Source: an uncultured Lachnospira sp.
GTDB taxonomy: Bacteria > Bacillota > Clostridia > Lachnospirales > Lachnospiraceae
Length of the DNA: 64,000 nt
Direction: 5' to 3'
Assembly: GCA_910587485.1 (NCBI GenBank)
Contig: CAJUKN010000002.1
Coordinates: 120,378-184,377 of the forward strand
Each line of letters begins with the position of its first letter. The stretch's first letter is position 1. The translations under genes and the position numbers were made by a program. Positions 35,142 to 44,511 of the stretch are shown here, one piece after another. Below the pieces are notes generated by a model. It was not told the origin of the DNA. It saw nothing but the letters and a program-made list of their open reading frames with translations, and did not search any database.

Positions 35142-36470
35142 ATGAGTAAACCGATTGTAGCTGTTGTAGGCAGACCCAATGTAGGCAAGTCAACATTGTT
35201 TAATGGTTTAGCCGGACAACAGATTTCTATTGTAAAAGATACGCCCGGCGTTACGAGGGATAGAATATATACAGATGTAACATGGCTTGATAAAGCCTTT
35301 ACATTAATTGATACAGGAGGAATTGAGCCAGACAGCAGTGATATTATTCTTTCACAGATGAGAGAACAAGCACAGATTGCTATTGATACAGCTGATGTTA
35401 TTCTATTTATGACCGATGTACGACAAGGACTGGTTGATTCCGATGCAAAAGTTGCCGATATGTTAAGACGCTCTCATAAACCAATAATCCTAGTAGTCAA
35501 TAAGGTGGATAATTTTGAGAAGCAGATGCCAGATGTGTATGAATTTTATAATCTTGGAATTGGGGACCCTATACCAATATCTGCTATATCAAAGTTAGGT
35601 CTTGGCGATATGCTTGATGAAGTGACAAAATGGTTTCCAAAGGATAAAGAAACACAGGAAGATGATGATAGACCCAAAATAGCAATCGTTGGAAAGCCTA
35701 ATGTAGGAAAATCGTCTATTGTCAATAAACTGTTTGGAAAAAACAGGGTTATTGTATCTGATATTGCAGGAACGACCAGAGATGCCATTGACACCACAAT
35801 AAACTATAATGGGCAGGATTACGTATTTATAGATACGGCAGGATTGCGCAGAAAGAGCAAAATTAAAGAAGAATTGGAACGATATAGTATTATTCGTACT
35901 GTTTCCGCAGTGGAGCGAGCAGATATTGTTATTGTTGTTATTGATGCTAATGAGGGCGTGACAGAACAAGATGCAAAAATTGCAGGAATTGCACATGAAC
36001 GCGGAAAAGGTATTATTATTGCGGTTAATAAATGGGATGCCATATCAAAAGATGATAAGACCATATATCAATTTACCAATAAGATTAAAGAAACATTAAG
36101 TTTTATACCTTATGCAGAAATTTTATTTATATCGGCTAAGACAGGTCAGCGCTTAAATAAAATATATGAATTGATTGATGCAATTATTGAAAGTCAAAAT
36201 ATGAGAATCCCTACAGGAGTGTTAAATGAAATTCTTACGGAAGCTGTTTCTATGCAGCAGCCTCCATCAGATAAAGGAAAACGATTACGAATTTACTATA
36301 TGACTCAAGTTTCTGTAAAACCTCCAACATTTGTTATGTTTATAAATGATAAAAATTTAACGCATTTTTCATATACAAGATATATCGAAAATAAAATTCG
36401 TGAAGCTTTTGGCTTTAGGGGGACAGCAATTCATTTTATCAATAGAGAGCGAAAAGGAAAAGAATTATGA
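35142..36470 (+). CDS. der: Ribosome assembly GTPase Der (EngA)
   Basis: Essential double GTPase for 50S maturation, 442 aa. Two G domains are seen: GRPNVGKST (residues 8-16) with DTPGVTRDR, and GKPNVGKSS (near 183) with DIAGTTRDAI. A C-terminal KH-like domain follows (from about 350). ATG 35142 follows AATGAGGG; the ORF is open to 35109. It overlaps plsY by 4 nt. Confidence 0.97.
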   Translation: MSKPIVAVVGRPNVGKSTLFNGLAGQQISIVKDTPGVTRDRIYTDVTWLDKAFTLIDTGGIEPDSSDIILSQMREQAQIAIDTADVILFMTDVRQGLVDSDAKVADMLRRSHKPIILVVNKVDNFEKQMPDVYEFYNLGIGDPIPISAISKLGLGDMLDEVTKWFPKDKETQEDDDRPKIAIVGKPNVGKSSIVNKLFGKNRVIVSDIAGTTRDAIDTTINYNGQDYVFIDTAGLRRKSKIKEELERYSIIRTVSAVERADIVIVVIDANEGVTEQDAKIAGIAHERGKGIIIAVNKWDAISKDDKTIYQFTNKIKETLSFIPYAEILFISAKTGQRLNKIYELIDAIIESQNMRIPTGVLNEILTEAVSMQQPPSDKGKRLRIYYMTQVSVKPPTFVMFINDKNLTHFSYTRYIENKIREAFGFRGTAIHFINRERKGKEL

Positions 36471-37126
36471 CAGAACGTATAATATGTATTATAATAGGGT
36501 ATTTTATAGGTGCCATTGTTCAAACCGGTTATTGGATTGGTCGTTTTTCTCATATTGACATTAGAAATTATGGAAGTGGCAATGCTGGAACAACAAATGT
36601 TATGAGAAATCTTGGAAAGAAAGCAGGATTATTGACATATGCTTTTGACATGTTGAAAGTTCTTCTTTCGGATGTTATAATTCATTTTTTATTTGGAAAT
36701 AATTTAGATAATGAGATGCTGTTATTCTTATATAGTGGCTTTGGCGTTGTTTTAGGGCATAATTTTCCATTTTATTTAAAATTTAAAGGTGGAAAAGGGA
36801 TTGCAGCTTCTTCAGGTGTTATTATATCGCTGTTAATCTTTCCAAAACATTGCTGGCTCTTTACAATTGTTGGAATGATTGTATTTGGTTCTGTGACTTA
36901 TTTTTCAAAATATGTCTCAGTAGGTTCATTAACAGCATTAACAATATGGTTTTTTCAATTTTGTCTGTGGATTGCTATAGGTTGGCTGCCATTGTCAACG
37001 AGTGCTGCTATTGAGGGGTGTGTGCTTGTGTTTATTATTACAGCATTAGGGTTTATAAGGCATCGCAGCAATCTTGTAAGACTTGCCAATGGCACAGAGC
37101 GAAAGATAGGTCAGAAAAAAGAGTAA
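36467..37126 (+). CDS. plsY: Glycerol-3-phosphate acyltransferase PlsY
   Basis: Membrane enzyme that transfers acyl from acyl-phosphate (made by PlsX) to glycerol-3-phosphate. It has 219 aa with about five membrane segments. The conserved loops are IRNYGSGNAGTTNVMRNLG, HNFPFYLKFKGGKGIA, and a closing RHRSNLVRLANGTE. The start overlaps the der stop (ATGA). gpsA, which makes its substrate, follows. Confidence 0.96.
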   Translation: MTERIICIIIGYFIGAIVQTGYWIGRFSHIDIRNYGSGNAGTTNVMRNLGKKAGLLTYAFDMLKVLLSDVIIHFLFGNNLDNEMLLFLYSGFGVVLGHNFPFYLKFKGGKGIAASSGVIISLLIFPKHCWLFTIVGMIVFGSVTYFSKYVSVGSLTALTIWFFQFCLWIAIGWLPLSTSAAIEGCVLVFIITALGFIRHRSNLVRLANGTERKIGQKKE

Positions 37127-37147
37127 AATTTCAGAATGGAGGTTATC

Positions 37148-38155
37148 GTGGCAAATATAAGTATTTTGGGAGAAGGAAGCTGGGGATTAGGTCTGGCAAT
37201 TTTACTTTATAATAATGGACATCATGTCAAGGTTTGGTCTATATTTCCAGATAAGATAGAAATTTTAAATAAGACAAGACAAAATAAGATGGCTCTGCCG
37301 GGTGTTATGATTCCAAATGAGGTGGAATTTACAGCAGATATACAAGAGATAAAGGATAGTGATGTTATTATTATGGCGGTTGCCTCACCTTATACAAGGT
37401 CAACATCAAAGCTGATTGCACCTTATGTTAAAAGTGGTCAATATATTGTCAATGTTGCAAAAGGTATTGAAAATGATACATTGATGACACTGTGTCAGAT
37501 AGTAGAGCAAGAAGTGCCACAAGCAATAGTGGCTGTTCTGTCTGGACCAAGTCATGCAGAGGAAGTAAGTCGTGGCATACCAACATCTTGTGTTGTGGGA
37601 ACGCATAAAAAAGAAGATGCAGAATATCTCCAAAATTTATTTATGAATGATGCATTTCGTGTATATACGAATCCAGATATGCTTGGTATCTGCATTGGAG
37701 GCGCTCTTAAAAATGTGATTGCATTAGCTTCTGGTATTGCAGATGGTTTGGGCTATGGCGATAATTCAAAGGCGGCATTGATAACAAGAGGAATCACAGA
37801 AATTGCACGTCTTGGCATAGCAATGGGCGCTGACCCTATGACATTTGTCGGTTTATCTGGAATTGGTGATTTGGTTGTCACATGTGCAAGTATGCACAGT
37901 CGTAATAGAAGAGCAGGTATTCTGATTGGAAAAGGTTATACAAAAGATGCGGCGATGAAAGAGGTTCAAATGGTGGTAGAAGGTGTACATTCTGCAAAAG
38001 CAGCATATCTTTTATCACAAAAGTATAATGTTGAGATGCCTATTGTAGCACAGGTGAATGAGATATTATTTTATGGCAAAAATCCAGCCGATGCAGTAAA
38101 AGAGTTGATGTTAAGAGATAAGAAGATAGAGAGTGACAGTGTAAAATGGAATTGA
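37148..38155 (+). CDS. gpsA: Glycerol-3-phosphate dehydrogenase (NAD(P)+)
   Basis: Makes sn-glycerol-3-phosphate from dihydroxyacetone phosphate for phospholipids. It has 335 aa. The Rossmann loop LGEGSWGLGLA is at the N-terminus; the motif SGPSHAEEV is near 137 and the catalytic lysine region GGALKNVIALASG near 187. Start GTG 37148 is 7 nt after ATGGAGG; the in-frame ATG 37136 overlaps that site. The trio der-plsY-gpsA is one unit. Confidence 0.96.
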   Translation: MANISILGEGSWGLGLAILLYNNGHHVKVWSIFPDKIEILNKTRQNKMALPGVMIPNEVEFTADIQEIKDSDVIIMAVASPYTRSTSKLIAPYVKSGQYIVNVAKGIENDTLMTLCQIVEQEVPQAIVAVLSGPSHAEEVSRGIPTSCVVGTHKKEDAEYLQNLFMNDAFRVYTNPDMLGICIGGALKNVIALASGIADGLGYGDNSKAALITRGITEIARLGIAMGADPMTFVGLSGIGDLVVTCASMHSRNRRAGILIGKGYTKDAAMKEVQMVVEGVHSAKAAYLLSQKYNVEMPIVAQVNEILFYGKNPADAVKELMLRDKKIESDSVKWN

Positions 38156-38202
38156 TTGGATAAAAGTAAATCATTGCTTTTTGTTATAGGAAAGGGAAAA
38201 AT

Positions 38203-38760
38203 ATGCGTGTAATTGCAGGTACGGCAAGAAGCCTGCCTTTAAAGTCTGTTGAGGGGTTGGAAACACGACCTACAACGGATAGAATAAAAGAAACATTATT
38301 TAATATACTTCAAAAGGATATAGTAGGTTCAAGATTTCTTGACTTATTTTCAGGAAGTGGAGCTATTGGAATTGAGGCGTTAAGTCGAGGGGCAAGACAA
38401 GCTGTTATGATTGAATATTCAAAAAAATGTGTAAGCTGCATAAAAGAAAATCTTGCATTTACTCATTTAAGTGATAAAGCAATCGTTATGGAACAAGATG
38501 TGATAGCAGCATTAAGTCGTATTCCATCAAAAGAAGTTTTTGATATTATATTTATGGATGCGCCTTATAGGCAAGGATATGATAAAGAAGTGCTGCAGGT
38601 ATTGCGAGATGCTCCTTTTATAGACCCCTATACGATTATTATTATTGAGGAAGCCATCAATACAGATTTTTCTTACATAGAGGAGGACTCCGGATTTCGC
38701 ATAACAAAAATAAAAAAATATAAAACAAATAAACATGTATTTTTAAATGCAGTGTTGTGA
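38203..38760 (+). CDS. rsmD: 16S rRNA (guanine-966-N2)-methyltransferase RsmD
   Basis: 185 aa. The family start MRVIAGTARSLPLKS, RPTTDRIKETLFNIL, and the SAM site FLDLFSGSGAIGIEALSRGA are all present. The catalytic tetrapeptide is DAPY rather than the usual DPPY. AGGAAAGGG lies upstream. It overlaps the open frame upstream of coaD; rsmD-coaD is the conserved Bacillus ylbH-coaD pair. Confidence 0.94.
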   Translation: MRVIAGTARSLPLKSVEGLETRPTTDRIKETLFNILQKDIVGSRFLDLFSGSGAIGIEALSRGARQAVMIEYSKKCVSCIKENLAFTHLSDKAIVMEQDVIAALSRIPSKEVFDIIFMDAPYRQGYDKEVLQVLRDAPFIDPYTIIIIEEAINTDFSYIEEDSGFRITKIKKYKTNKHVFLNAVL

Positions 38761-38783
38761 TAGATGTGAAAGGTGGTTTAATA

Positions 38784-39263
38784 ATGAAAAGTGCAATTTA
38801 TCCAGGAAGTTTTGACCCTGTAACACTTGGACATGTTGATATTATTAAGCGTTCTGCTGGATTGACAGACAAATTGATAGTAGGCGTTCTCAATAATAGT
38901 ACAAAAACGCCATTGTTTTCAGTTGAAGAACGTGTTAATATGTTGAAAAATGTAACAAAGAAGATTCCCAATGTAGAAGTTGTGAGCTTTACAGGACTTC
39001 TTGTAGATTTTGCAAAAGAAAAAGACTGCAATGTAATTATAAGAGGACTGCGAGCAGTGACGGATTTTGAATATGAGCTTGCAATGGCACAGACAAACCG
39101 AGTTGCAAATCCTAATGTTGACACAATATTTTTAACAACAAGCCTGAAATATGCGTATTTAAGTTCAAGCATTGTAAAAGAAATGGCTCAATATAATGGT
39201 GATATAAGTAAATTTGTACCAGAAGAGGTAATTGAACAAATTTACAGTAAATATGGAAGATGA
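38784..39263 (+). CDS. coaD: Phosphopantetheine adenylyltransferase
   Basis: Penultimate step of coenzyme A synthesis, 159 aa. The nucleotidyltransferase site is YPGSFDPVTLGHVDII; RGLRAVTDFEYELAMAQ and the closing SSSIVKEMA are also present. ATG 38784 follows AAAGGTGG; the frame is open to 38757 through the rsmD stop. Confidence 0.96.
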   Translation: MKSAIYPGSFDPVTLGHVDIIKRSAGLTDKLIVGVLNNSTKTPLFSVEERVNMLKNVTKKIPNVEVVSFTGLLVDFAKEKDCNVIIRGLRAVTDFEYELAMAQTNRVANPNVDTIFLTTSLKYAYLSSSIVKEMAQYNGDISKFVPEEVIEQIYSKYGR

Positions 39264-39281
39264 TTTAAAGGGAGATATACC

Positions 39282-39938
39282 ATGAGTAGAATAGAACAGC
39301 TTATAAGTGACATAGAAGCGTACATAGAGAATTGTAAATTTCAAAAATTTTCTGCAACAAAAATCATTGTTGATAAAGAACAGCTTGAAGATATGTTAAC
39401 AGAGCTAAGAATGAGAACTCCTGATGAAATTAAAAAATATCAAAAGATTATGAACAACAAAGAGGCAATTATTAATGAAGCAAATGAACAGGCTGATAAG
39501 ATGCGCAAAGAAGCCAAAGCACAGGCAGATGCTATACTAAATCAAGCACAGATACATACCGCTGAACTTATCAGTGAACATGAAGTGATGCAGCAGGCGT
39601 ACGACCAAGCCAATCAACTGATTGATAGTTCAAGAGCGCAGGCGCAGGCAATTATTGATAGAGCGTCACAAAATGCGTATAGCATACGTACTGGAGCCAT
39701 TGATTACACTGATGAGATGCTTTCAAGATTACAATATATTATTGAACATTCAATTAAAGATAACAAACGCCATTATGAAACATTAATTAACGACTTAGAA
39801 TCTATGTTAGCTGTTGTGACAAATAATCGAAATGAATTAAAAAGTGATAATGAAGAAGAAGTTGTCCAGACACAAGAAAGTACAGAGGAAACAACAAATA
39901 CAGAAAGTACACCTACACAGACAGAAAGTCAACAATAA
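39282..39938 (+). CDS. Coiled-coil protein (ATP synthase B/DivIVA-like)
   Basis: 218 aa, almost entirely helical. Residues 35-150 form an Ala/Glu/Gln-rich coiled coil (NEQADKMRKEAKAQADAIL). The last 25 residues are a Thr/Glu/Gln-rich acidic tail. Similar proteins in Clostridia are named as DivIVA-like or H+-ATPase subunit H; the role is unknown. It follows coaD by 18 nt and ends before a terminator. Confidence 0.75.
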   Translation: MSRIEQLISDIEAYIENCKFQKFSATKIIVDKEQLEDMLTELRMRTPDEIKKYQKIMNNKEAIINEANEQADKMRKEAKAQADAILNQAQIHTAELISEHEVMQQAYDQANQLIDSSRAQAQAIIDRASQNAYSIRTGAIDYTDEMLSRLQYIIEHSIKDNKRHYETLINDLESMLAVVTNNRNELKSDNEEEVVQTQESTEETTNTESTPTQTESQQ

Positions 39939-40020
39939 AAAAAGAGCTGCTATGCAACTTTCGCACATTTGTAAAATCAATTTGCTGGCAGATTGAACTT
40001 TCCTGTAAAGTAAAACAATG

Positions 40021-40047
40021 CTCTTGGTTTAACCCAAGAGTATTTTT
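40021..40047 (+). terminator. Terminator of the rsmD-coaD-coiled-coil unit
   Basis: CTCTTGG and CCAAGAG form a stem with a TTTAAC loop, followed by TATTTTT. The stop codon of the convergent ylbJ gene lies in its loop. Confidence 0.75.
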
Positions 40048-40988
40048 GCAATAAGTATAGTTATAATAACATATAATATTTTACCAGATATATATTTTTT
40101 GATATGTACATACTCTCTTCCAATTCCAACAGTCTGCATAAGCGTTGAAATTCCGCCAAACGCATTGATAGCAAGGATAAGTATTGCCTTGTTTGTTGCA
40201 GGGATTTGCATATTGTTAATATAAAAAATTCCGTTTGTAATTTCTGCAATGCCACAGGTAAGATTGCGATATAATTCAGAAATAAAATGTATATTATATA
40301 TATAGTTTGATATACAAGAAAAAATAACAATATATCCGCCTAATTTTAACATGTTTTTGACAGTTCTTCCCATCTCTTCATCAATAATAGAACTCCAGTT
40401 AACTTTTATAGTGTTTTTCATATCTTCAGTATAAGCATCTTCGTAGTCTTTTTTAATGTTCTTTTTTTTCTTAGACATAACGTTGTCTGATATAAGAGTA
40501 GCCTGCAAAGCATGGTTTTTGTTGGATAATGCCTTTTCATAAAATATTAAAATTCCCAGACAAATAAATACAGGCACATATGTACATAACAGTAAAATGG
40601 ATATTTTTATATCCTTAAAACAAGACATAGTAAATACATAATTAAGCATAAAAGAAGGGCTTGAAATATTGCATAATGGCATAATTCGCATAAGCAGAGG
40701 GTCTGGTTTATTATCGCGGCAGTAAGCTGCAATTAATATGCCGCCAACTGGAAAACCACACAATACGCCTGCTAAAATAATATAACTATATATAAATGAC
40801 TTTTTTATTGGAAAAATGCGCAGTACAATCGATGATAATAATGCGGCTGGAAAAAGACCGGGCAATACAGTAAATGCCCATAATTTTAATCCTAAAATCG
40901 TACCATTAAAAGCTTTATGCGGTGTGATGATAATGGTAAAAAGAAGGATTACAAATATTGAAAGAAGCACTTTATTTAATTTTTTCAT
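40029..40988 (-). CDS. ylbJ: Sporulation integral membrane protein YlbJ
   Basis: 319 aa with about eight membrane segments. Family features include GLKLWAFTVLPGLFPAALL near the start, CGFPVGGILIAAYCRD, and the nucleoside-recognition-like ILAINAFGGISTLMQTVGI near the end. YlbJ is needed for the spore outer coat and cortex in Bacillus. It is shorter than the Bacillus protein, mostly in the central soluble region. In Bacillus ylbJ also follows coaD; here it is inverted. Confidence 0.85.
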   Translation of the reverse strand: MKKLNKVLLSIFVILLFTIIITPHKAFNGTILGLKLWAFTVLPGLFPAALLSSIVLRIFPIKKSFIYSYIILAGVLCGFPVGGILIAAYCRDNKPDPLLMRIMPLCNISSPSFMLNYVFTMSCFKDIKISILLLCTYVPVFICLGILIFYEKALSNKNHALQATLISDNVMSKKKKNIKKDYEDAYTEDMKNTIKVNWSSIIDEEMGRTVKNMLKLGGYIVIFSCISNYIYNIHFISELYRNLTCGIAEITNGIFYINNMQIPATNKAILILAINAFGGISTLMQTVGIGREYVHIKKYISGKILYVIITILIAKILLG

Positions 40989-41023
40989 ATTGATTCCTTA
41001 TTTCTGTGCTGCTTGCAGCAAAT

Positions 41024-41053
41024 CTTATAGGACATATCCATTGTTTAGTACAA
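41024..41053 (-). promoter_or_regulatory. Possible promoter of ylbJ
   Basis: On the minus strand TTGTAC and TATAAG are spaced by 18 nt. Just downstream, TGCTGC-TT-GCAGCA (41007-41020) is a perfect palindrome that may be an operator. Confidence 0.42.
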
Positions 41054-41224
41054 TATATGAAATAGATACAAATTTATGATTATTTACATAGAGACAGTGT
41101 ATAGGCACTATAGATGGATTTTGTAAATATTTGTGCAAAAAGTAAATTGAATAAAAATAAAGGATTGATGAGCAACATTAAATATTTGTAAAATTTAAAA
41201 TATGTTTATTATTTTTGTAAGTTA

Positions 41225-41233
41225 TGATATAAT
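41225..41233 (+). promoter_or_regulatory. Extended -10 promoter of the alarmone synthetase gene
   Basis: TGATATAAT is a perfect extended -10. No good -35 is seen at the usual distance (TTTATT at 41205), as is common for extended -10 promoters. It lies 32 nt before the start. Confidence 0.6.
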
Positions 41234-41265
41234 TTAGCGAAAAGCGAAAATGAGGTAGTTATGGA

Positions 41266-42069
41266 ATGGAATTACAATTATGGAAGGAGATTCTTACTCC
41301 TTATGATTTGGCAGTGGAAGAGTTGACGGTTAAATTTAATCACATTATTAAAGAATATCGGCAGCAGGGCTGTTACTCACCTATTGAACAGGTGACAGGC
41401 AGGGTAAAAAGTATTTCAAGTATTATTGGGAAAGCGCAGAAAAAAAATGTTGCGATGAATGAAATTGAAGAGTGCATAGAAGATATTGCTGGAATACGGT
41501 TGATATGCCAATTTGTCAATGATATTTATTCAGTTGTTGAGTTGATTCGCAATCGAAGTGATATGAAAGTGAAAAGCGAAAAAGATTATATAACACATAT
41601 GAAAGAAAGCGGTTATAGAAGCTATCATATCATTGTCATGTACAGTGTAGAGACGACGACAGGTACAAAAGAAATTCCAGTAGAGATACAGATTAGAACA
41701 TTGGGTATGAATTTTTGGGCGATAATTGAACATTCTCTACAATATAAGTATCAGGGAAATATACCAATTCACGTTAAAGAGCGTTTAACAAGTGCATCAA
41801 AAGCCATTATTACACTGGATAATGAGATGGAATCCATCCATGACGATGTTATTGATGCACAAAACTACTATTATATTCGTGCCAATATTGTATCCGATAT
41901 TTTAGGCAATATACAAAATTTATATAAATGTGTCAATAAAAAAGAAATTGAAAAAATACAAGATGAATTTTATGTGATATATCAAGGCGGAGATATCAGT
42001 AAATTAGAGCAGTTTAATAAGCAGCTTGATATTGTTGCTGAGAGCTATCGAATGCAGTCTATGACTTAG
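41266..42069 (+). CDS. relQ: GTP pyrophosphokinase, small alarmone synthetase RelQ-type
   Basis: Makes (p)ppGpp from GTP/GDP and ATP. It has 267 aa with only the RelA/SpoT synthetase domain. Motifs are RVKSISSIIGKAQKK, the Mg-binding IEDIAGIRLICQFVNDIY, KSEKDYITHMKESGYRSYHIIV, and EIQIRTLGMNFWAIIEHSL. There is no HD hydrolase domain. A C-terminal helical tail (from about 190) is typical of the tetrameric RelQ type. It is probably transcribed alone. Confidence 0.9.
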   Translation: MELQLWKEILTPYDLAVEELTVKFNHIIKEYRQQGCYSPIEQVTGRVKSISSIIGKAQKKNVAMNEIEECIEDIAGIRLICQFVNDIYSVVELIRNRSDMKVKSEKDYITHMKESGYRSYHIIVMYSVETTTGTKEIPVEIQIRTLGMNFWAIIEHSLQYKYQGNIPIHVKERLTSASKAIITLDNEMESIHDDVIDAQNYYYIRANIVSDILGNIQNLYKCVNKKEIEKIQDEFYVIYQGGDISKLEQFNKQLDIVAESYRMQSMT

Positions 42070-42139
42070 AGATTTTATTTCAATAAAAAATTGGTTTGAG
42101 AAATAATATGAATACATTTTTTTACAAACAAGTTTGTTA

Positions 42140-42168
42140 CCTATTTGTGTTAGAGTATCGCAAATAGG
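42140..42168 (+). promoter_or_regulatory. Hairpin upstream of the RsmF-type methyltransferase gene
   Basis: CCTATTTGTG and CGCAAATAGG form a 10-bp stem (one G-U) with a 9-nt loop. No T-run follows. The role is unclear. Confidence 0.35.
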
Positions 42169-42211
42169 ACTTACCATAATTGTTACGCTACGTTTCAGAA
42201 TGGAGATTACT

Positions 42212-43621
42212 ATGAATTTGCCACAGCAATATATTGATAATATGCGTGATATTTTAGATGCAGAAGAATTGGAGGCTTATCTTAACAGTTTCCATGATAA
42301 TCGATTGTATGGGTTAAGAGTAAATACAATGAAGATTTCTGTGGAGGAGTTTTTGCGGATATCACCCTTTAAGTTGACGCCAATTCGTTGGATTGATAAT
42401 GGATTTTATTATAGTGAAGAAGATAAACCAGCAAAGCATCCCTATTATTATGCAGGATTGTATTATATACAAGAACCAAGCGCTATGACGCCTGCTCATG
42501 TACTTCCTGTGGATAGTGGTGATATTATTCTTGATATGTGTGCGGCACCCGGCGGAAAATCAACGGAATTGGGTGCAAAGTTAAACCATTCAGGACTGCT
42601 TATCACAAATGATATTAGCAGTTCAAGAGCAAAAGCATTACTAAAAAATATTGAAGTATTTGGAATACCAAATGTGTGCGTGTTGAATGAAGACCCTAAA
42701 CGATTGGTTTCAAAATTTGAGGGATACTTTGATAAAATTCTTATTGATGCACCTTGTTCAGGGGAGGGAATGTTTAGAAAAGACAATAAATTAATAAAAA
42801 GTTGGGAAAAAAATGGTCCTGCTGTTTATTCTAAAATTCAGCGTGATATTATTCTTTATGGTGCTGATATGCTGCGTCCGGGTGGGAAAATGCTCTATTC
42901 TACATGTACATTTTCAAAACTTGAAAATGAGGAAACCGTGCGATTTCTTTTAAAAGAACGCCCCAATATTCATTTGATGGATATTAAAAAACAAGAAGGA
43001 TTTTGTTCTGGCATCGCTTATGATGAAGAATTAGAATCACTGCATATTGAAAAGTGTGTTCGTCTTTTTCCACATAAAATAAAAGGAGAAGGTCATTTTA
43101 TTGCATTGTTTGAGAAAGAAGCAAACGATTGTCAGGAAGTTTGTTTTTCACAAAGTTCTCTGTATGCAAAAGGTGCTGCACAAAGGGGAAGTCATATCAA
43201 AATACCAAAAGAGTTACAAGAATTTTTTACACATACAACCATTCCGCTTCATTCACTACAAATTAAGTTGTATGATACAAAAGTTTATCAAACCATTCCT
43301 TTGATGATGGATAATAAAGGGTATCGAGTAGTACGTGAAGGACTGCTTTTAGGAGAATTGAAAAAGAACCGTTTTGAGCCAAGTCAGGCATTAGCAATGG
43401 CATTGGACAAAACGCAGTATGATAATATCATTAGTTTGCCATCGGATGACGCTCGTATTATCAAATATTTAAAGGGAGAGACACTAGAGTTGCCTGAATT
43501 TAAAAATAGTAATTCAAATGGGTGGGTTCTTGTATGTGTTGATGGTTATCCGTTAGGCTGGGGCAAGTATGATGGGTATTCCCTTAAAAATAAATATCTC
43601 TCAGGTTGGCGGTGGTTGTGA
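42212..43621 (+). CDS. RsmF-type rRNA (cytosine-C5)-methyltransferase
   Basis: 469 aa of the NOL1/NOP2/Sun family. The SAM site is LDMCAAPGGKSTELGAKL (near 111). The catalytic cysteines are in DAPCSGEGMFRKD and in STCTFSKLENE. The C-terminal region (from about 300) resembles the RsmF/YebU extra domains that bind RNA. ATG 42212 follows ATGGAG; the frame is open to 42134. Its stop overlaps the next start (TGATG). Exact target cytosine is not known. Confidence 0.9.
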   Translation: MNLPQQYIDNMRDILDAEELEAYLNSFHDNRLYGLRVNTMKISVEEFLRISPFKLTPIRWIDNGFYYSEEDKPAKHPYYYAGLYYIQEPSAMTPAHVLPVDSGDIILDMCAAPGGKSTELGAKLNHSGLLITNDISSSRAKALLKNIEVFGIPNVCVLNEDPKRLVSKFEGYFDKILIDAPCSGEGMFRKDNKLIKSWEKNGPAVYSKIQRDIILYGADMLRPGGKMLYSTCTFSKLENEETVRFLLKERPNIHLMDIKKQEGFCSGIAYDEELESLHIEKCVRLFPHKIKGEGHFIALFEKEANDCQEVCFSQSSLYAKGAAQRGSHIKIPKELQEFFTHTTIPLHSLQIKLYDTKVYQTIPLMMDNKGYRVVREGLLLGELKKNRFEPSQALAMALDKTQYDNIISLPSDDARIIKYLKGETLELPEFKNSNSNGWVLVCVDGYPLGWGKYDGYSLKNKYLSGWRWL

Positions 43622-44343
43622 TGCGGTTAGATAAATATCTTGCAGATATGCAAAAAGGTACACGCAGTCAGATAAAAACATATATAAAAAAAGGACGAGT
43701 AAAAGTAGGCGATACAATTGTTACATCGTCCGATTTTAAAATTGACCCTAGTAAGGATTTGGTTTTGATGGATAATGTTCCCGTAGAGTATGTTTTTTTT
43801 GAGTATTATATGTTAAATAAGCCATCTGGTGTGGTAACGGCAACAACGGATAAAAAAGAAAAAACGGTTTTGGATTTGATACAATCCAAGCGAAATGATT
43901 TATTTCCAGTGGGAAGGCTTGATAAAGATACAGAAGGATTGCTGCTTATTACAAATGATGGGCAGCTTGCGCATAAAATTTTATCTCCTAAAAATCATAT
44001 TGATAAAACCTATTATGTAAAAGTAAAGGGACAGCTTGATGAGAATATAACAACGCTTTTTTTAAAAGGGCTTCAAGTTGATGATGATTTTTGTGCATTG
44101 CCTGCCAAGCTGGATATTTTATGTTATGATAAAGAAACCGATAGCACGACAGCTTATATAACGATACAAGAGGGAAAATTTCATCAAATCAAAAGAATGT
44201 TTGCTACAGTGGACAGTGAAGTGTTGTATTTAAAAAGAGTATCTATGGGGAGTTTAAAATTAGATACCAATCTTAAATTAGGGGGATATCGTCCTCTTAC
44301 ACAAAGTGAGATAGAGAATTTAACCTTATTAGAGAAAGATTAG
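43621..44343 (+). CDS. RsuA-family pseudouridine synthase
   Basis: 240 aa. An N-terminal S4 domain (MRLDKYLADMQKGTRSQIK) is followed by a catalytic domain with GRLDKDTEGLLLITNDG holding the catalytic Asp. It modifies 16S rRNA (RsuA) or 23S rRNA (RluB/E/F); the short length favours an RsuA-like enzyme. It is translationally coupled to the methyltransferase. Its last codons and TAG stop lie inside repeat copy R5. Confidence 0.9.
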   Translation: MRLDKYLADMQKGTRSQIKTYIKKGRVKVGDTIVTSSDFKIDPSKDLVLMDNVPVEYVFFEYYMLNKPSGVVTATTDKKEKTVLDLIQSKRNDLFPVGRLDKDTEGLLLITNDGQLAHKILSPKNHIDKTYYVKVKGQLDENITTLFLKGLQVDDDFCALPAKLDILCYDKETDSTTAYITIQEGKFHQIKRMFATVDSEVLYLKRVSMGSLKLDTNLKLGGYRPLTQSEIENLTLLEKD

Positions 44344-44426
44344 ACTTGCTTGTGAAAAATTCCACAAAGCAGCAATGAGATTATAAGCAAGCAGCAAAGC
44401 GGGTTGTAAATATCCGTTTGACTATT
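44319..44426 (+). repeat. Dispersed repeat R5 (variant B with internal deletion)
   Basis: Begins ATTTAACCTTATTAGAG, then TTAGACTTGCTTGTG, TCCACAAAGCAGCAATGAG, TAAGCAAGCAGCAAAGC and the right end GGGTTGTAAATATCCGTTTGACT. The right-end stem pairs fully using G-U wobbles (GCGGGT/ATCCGT). It overlaps the last 25 nt of the preceding gene. Confidence 0.8.
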
Positions 44427-44511
44427 ATTGATAAGATAAGCAGCAAAATAGAGTGAAAATATTTGTTGGACAGATTATAAAAATATAGACTGTGATAATG
44501 AGGTGCAACCA

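Noticed and set aside
38203..38760. RsmD as an inactive paralogue because of DAPY instead of DPPY
   Set aside because: The rest of the SAM site and family signatures are intact, and DAPY variants of this motif occur in active methyltransferases; not enough to call loss of function.
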